Source of the DNA: Gorsachius magnificus
Lineage: Eukaryota; Chordata; Aves; Pelecaniformes; Ardeidae
Assembly: GCA_034008185.1 (NCBI GenBank)
Contig: CM067082.1
Coordinates: forward strand, 53,589,586-53,653,585
DNA length: 64,000 nt
Direction: 5' to 3'
Positions 62,124 to 64,000 of this stretch are shown in pieces. A model generated the notes under the pieces. It searched no databases and was not told the DNA's origin. It was given only the letters and a program-made list of their open reading frames with translations. Made by a program: the position numbers and the translations under genes. Within the stretch, counting starts at the first letter, position 1; each line of letters opens with the position of its first letter.

Positions 62124-63130
62124 CAATAGTCAGAGAAGAAATATAAATGCTTCTTAAAAACTTCTTGATTTTTTGAGCACCCTCTTGATCTCTTGCTTCA
62201 AAAATAGAACTGCTTGCAAAATAACAACAAGTATAAAGAAGAACTTATACCTCCCTTAAGTTATGGGTACCTGGAAAAAAGTATTTACAGTAAAAGTTCA
62301 TTAAAAGGATAAAATCTGTGTATGATAGGCTGGAAATAGGTTGTAATTGCTGCTAGGGAAGATGACTTATGCATAGTCTCTGCTGAGCGCTCTGATTATT
62401 TCTGGCTCAATTTCTGGTTTCAGACCCAAATGGGCAGACTTAAAACAAATGTGTCAATTAGATGTTTACACAAAATTTCAGCTTTGTCCTTATGCAAACT
62501 TCTGCGCTAACTTTGTCAGGAGAAAGAGAATACAAACTGCACTGTACCTCTCCTTATATTTGAAGAGGAGAAGACAGAGATTTATAAAGGTCCTATGGCT
62601 GAGCACCTAGCTGTGGTCCCTTGCTTCAAAACTCTTGCTGAACTGATTCATGAAAAATGTCTTTCAGCTTCCCAGTCTCTTTATGAATATGAGATTGAGT
62701 TTTATGTTTTCTTACTTATGTTATGAAAAGCATAGCATGTCTTAGCATGTATAGTATGAAGACCATATCATGTTGTAACTTGTTTCATTGGTTCTAAGCT
62801 TTGGATCCTTCATTGTACATGAACTGCAAACTCCCTCTTCTTTTATTGTATTTTCGGTTTAGTCACATTAGTTTTAATAACTTAGTCAAACATATGTGCT
62901 GTCTATTTTTGGGGTGTCAGTTGCTTAACATTCAGGAAATTATAAACAGTGATTAACTGGGTCTGGTATTTTTAAAAAAAGATTAAAATACAAAGCATTA
63001 AAATTAATGCGGTCTTCATTTTTTTACCATAGGGTTGCAATAATAGAGAATATATGTATCGTATTTCAGAAAATATGATTGGGAAACATCTATTTGATAG
63101 ACCACAGTTCACTTTCATATAGGAAGTAAA

Positions 63131-63162
63131 TGAATGAATGAATGAATGAATGAATGAATGAA
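63131..63162. repeat. TGAA microsatellite, eight units
   Basis: Eight perfect TGAA units. It is the purest tetranucleotide repeat in the window and a likely polymorphic marker. Confidence 0.95.
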
Positions 63163-63199
63163 AACTTCATCTTTCCATGCATATTTGCATATACATATT

Positions 63200-63213
63200 T
63201 GTGTGTGTGTGTG
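63200..63213. repeat. GT microsatellite, short
   Basis: A run of GT dinucleotides about seven units long, 37 bases after the TGAA repeat. Confidence 0.85.
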
Positions 63214-64000
63214 CATATTAATATATTTATACAAGAAATAGCTCCTCTGTCATCATAGGTCAAAGGTGGTCTTAAATGTCAATGTAGATGTGAAGAAATT
63301 ATCTTAATCAAAATTAATCAAAAGAGAAGGAATCTTAGAAGAAAGGTCTACCTACCCACCAAGGCAACAAAACATTTGGGATTTCTAGCCACCCGTGTTG
63401 TTAATTCCTGCAGCCAGGAAAGGTGCGGGTGGGTCAGAGAGGAGGGCTGCCTGCAGCTCTGATGAGGCTGGGGATCAAGGGGCTGCGTGGCTGCTGCCCC
63501 ATCACACAGATTTCACTGTCCCAGTCTGTGACTGTGCATCCATAACAGAATTATCAAGCTTTGATGACATATTTCTGGGGATTGCTATGAATGCTTAATG
63601 CAACCACTATGGGTTGCCAAAGGTGATCTTTAGGCATGTGGACTTAATAACTTTGTAATTTGCAACAATACTGTGCTTTTTGCTGTATTTCATCATGTGC
63701 TTTTTTGACTATAGCTTTCTTGCAACATCTACAGGTTTCTTACTAACAGATTATAAGTTCTTCATGAGCAGTGGCAGAACAGGCCTTCAGGTAAATGTTC
63801 AGCTATGGAAGAAAGAGTAAGAAAGAAGATCAATCAGTCATCAGCAGTAGAGGTCAACACTGGTGTTTCCCCAGTACTGGACACAGCCTTCAGGCCAGGA
63901 GGTAGTCACGGAGGAGGGATTTATTTCTATTCCTCTGCACCAGGCGTTCATGCTCAAAGGGAGAACAGTGTATGCTCTCTGCTCAGCTGCAGAGCTTGGT

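Larger units (their letters stand above)
59750..64000. other. Unique AT-rich non-coding DNA with simple repeats
   Basis: No exon or transposon recognised. Simple repeats are GTTTT units (62091-62123), TGAA x8 (63131-63162) and GT (63200-63213). A slightly G+C-richer patch at 63395-63510 has no recognisable protein. Confidence 0.5.

Noticed and set aside
1..64000. CRISPR array, tRNA, rRNA, operons or prokaryotic mobile elements
   Set aside because: No regularly spaced repeats, no cloverleaf-like genes and no dense gene organisation were found. The repeats are all avian or eukaryotic in type.

Overview
This window looks like gene-poor, AT-rich nuclear DNA from a bird. The evidence is its repeats. 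There are several copies of CR1, the dominant avian LINE, including one whose 3' end carries the typical ATTCTATG octamer repeats. There are also two solo endogenous-retrovirus LTRs of a type I associate, from memory, with neoavian genomes, plus very old MIR-like SINE fragments shared across amniotes. I see no bacterial gene organisation, no operons and no CRISPR array. The exact species, chromosome and neighbouring genes cannot be read from the sequence.

I found no exon of a recognisable host protein. Nearly all open reading frames are short, overlap on both strands and have random composition. The only frames with recognisable protein content are CR1 reverse transcriptase remnants. The window is therefore best read as intergenic or deep intronic DNA. 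The real content is mobile-element history plus a few candidate regulatory stretches.

Layout: 1-14700 is mostly unique AT-rich DNA with two short CR1 tails (4560 and 10318, both minus) and two candidate conserved non-coding stretches (8563-8760 and 9766-9965). A 1.1-kb minus-strand CR1 fills 14701-15843. From 15844 to 31757 there is unique DNA with microsatellites, a 49-bp-period duplication (21405) and a 150-bp polypyrimidine tract (24562). Three MIR-like fragments lie within one kilobase at 31758-32700. A plus-strand CR1 at 39612-40953 is the best-preserved element, with one frameshift and a changed catalytic aspartate. Solo LTRs lie at 41596-42208 and 59190-59749, both plus. The only CpG island is at 47215-47560, followed by a homeobox-site-rich AT stretch (47937-48310). 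A very old minus-strand CR1, still collinear with the young copies, spans about 48630-50080. An internally deleted minus-strand CR1 lies at 57310-57818. The rest, to 64000, is unique DNA and simple repeats.

The genes do not work together as a system here, because there are no host genes to connect. The most useful targets are the CpG island, the promoter-like younger LTR, the CR1 at 39612 and the candidate conserved elements. All family assignments come from reading the sequence against remembered consensus features; no alignment or database search was run.
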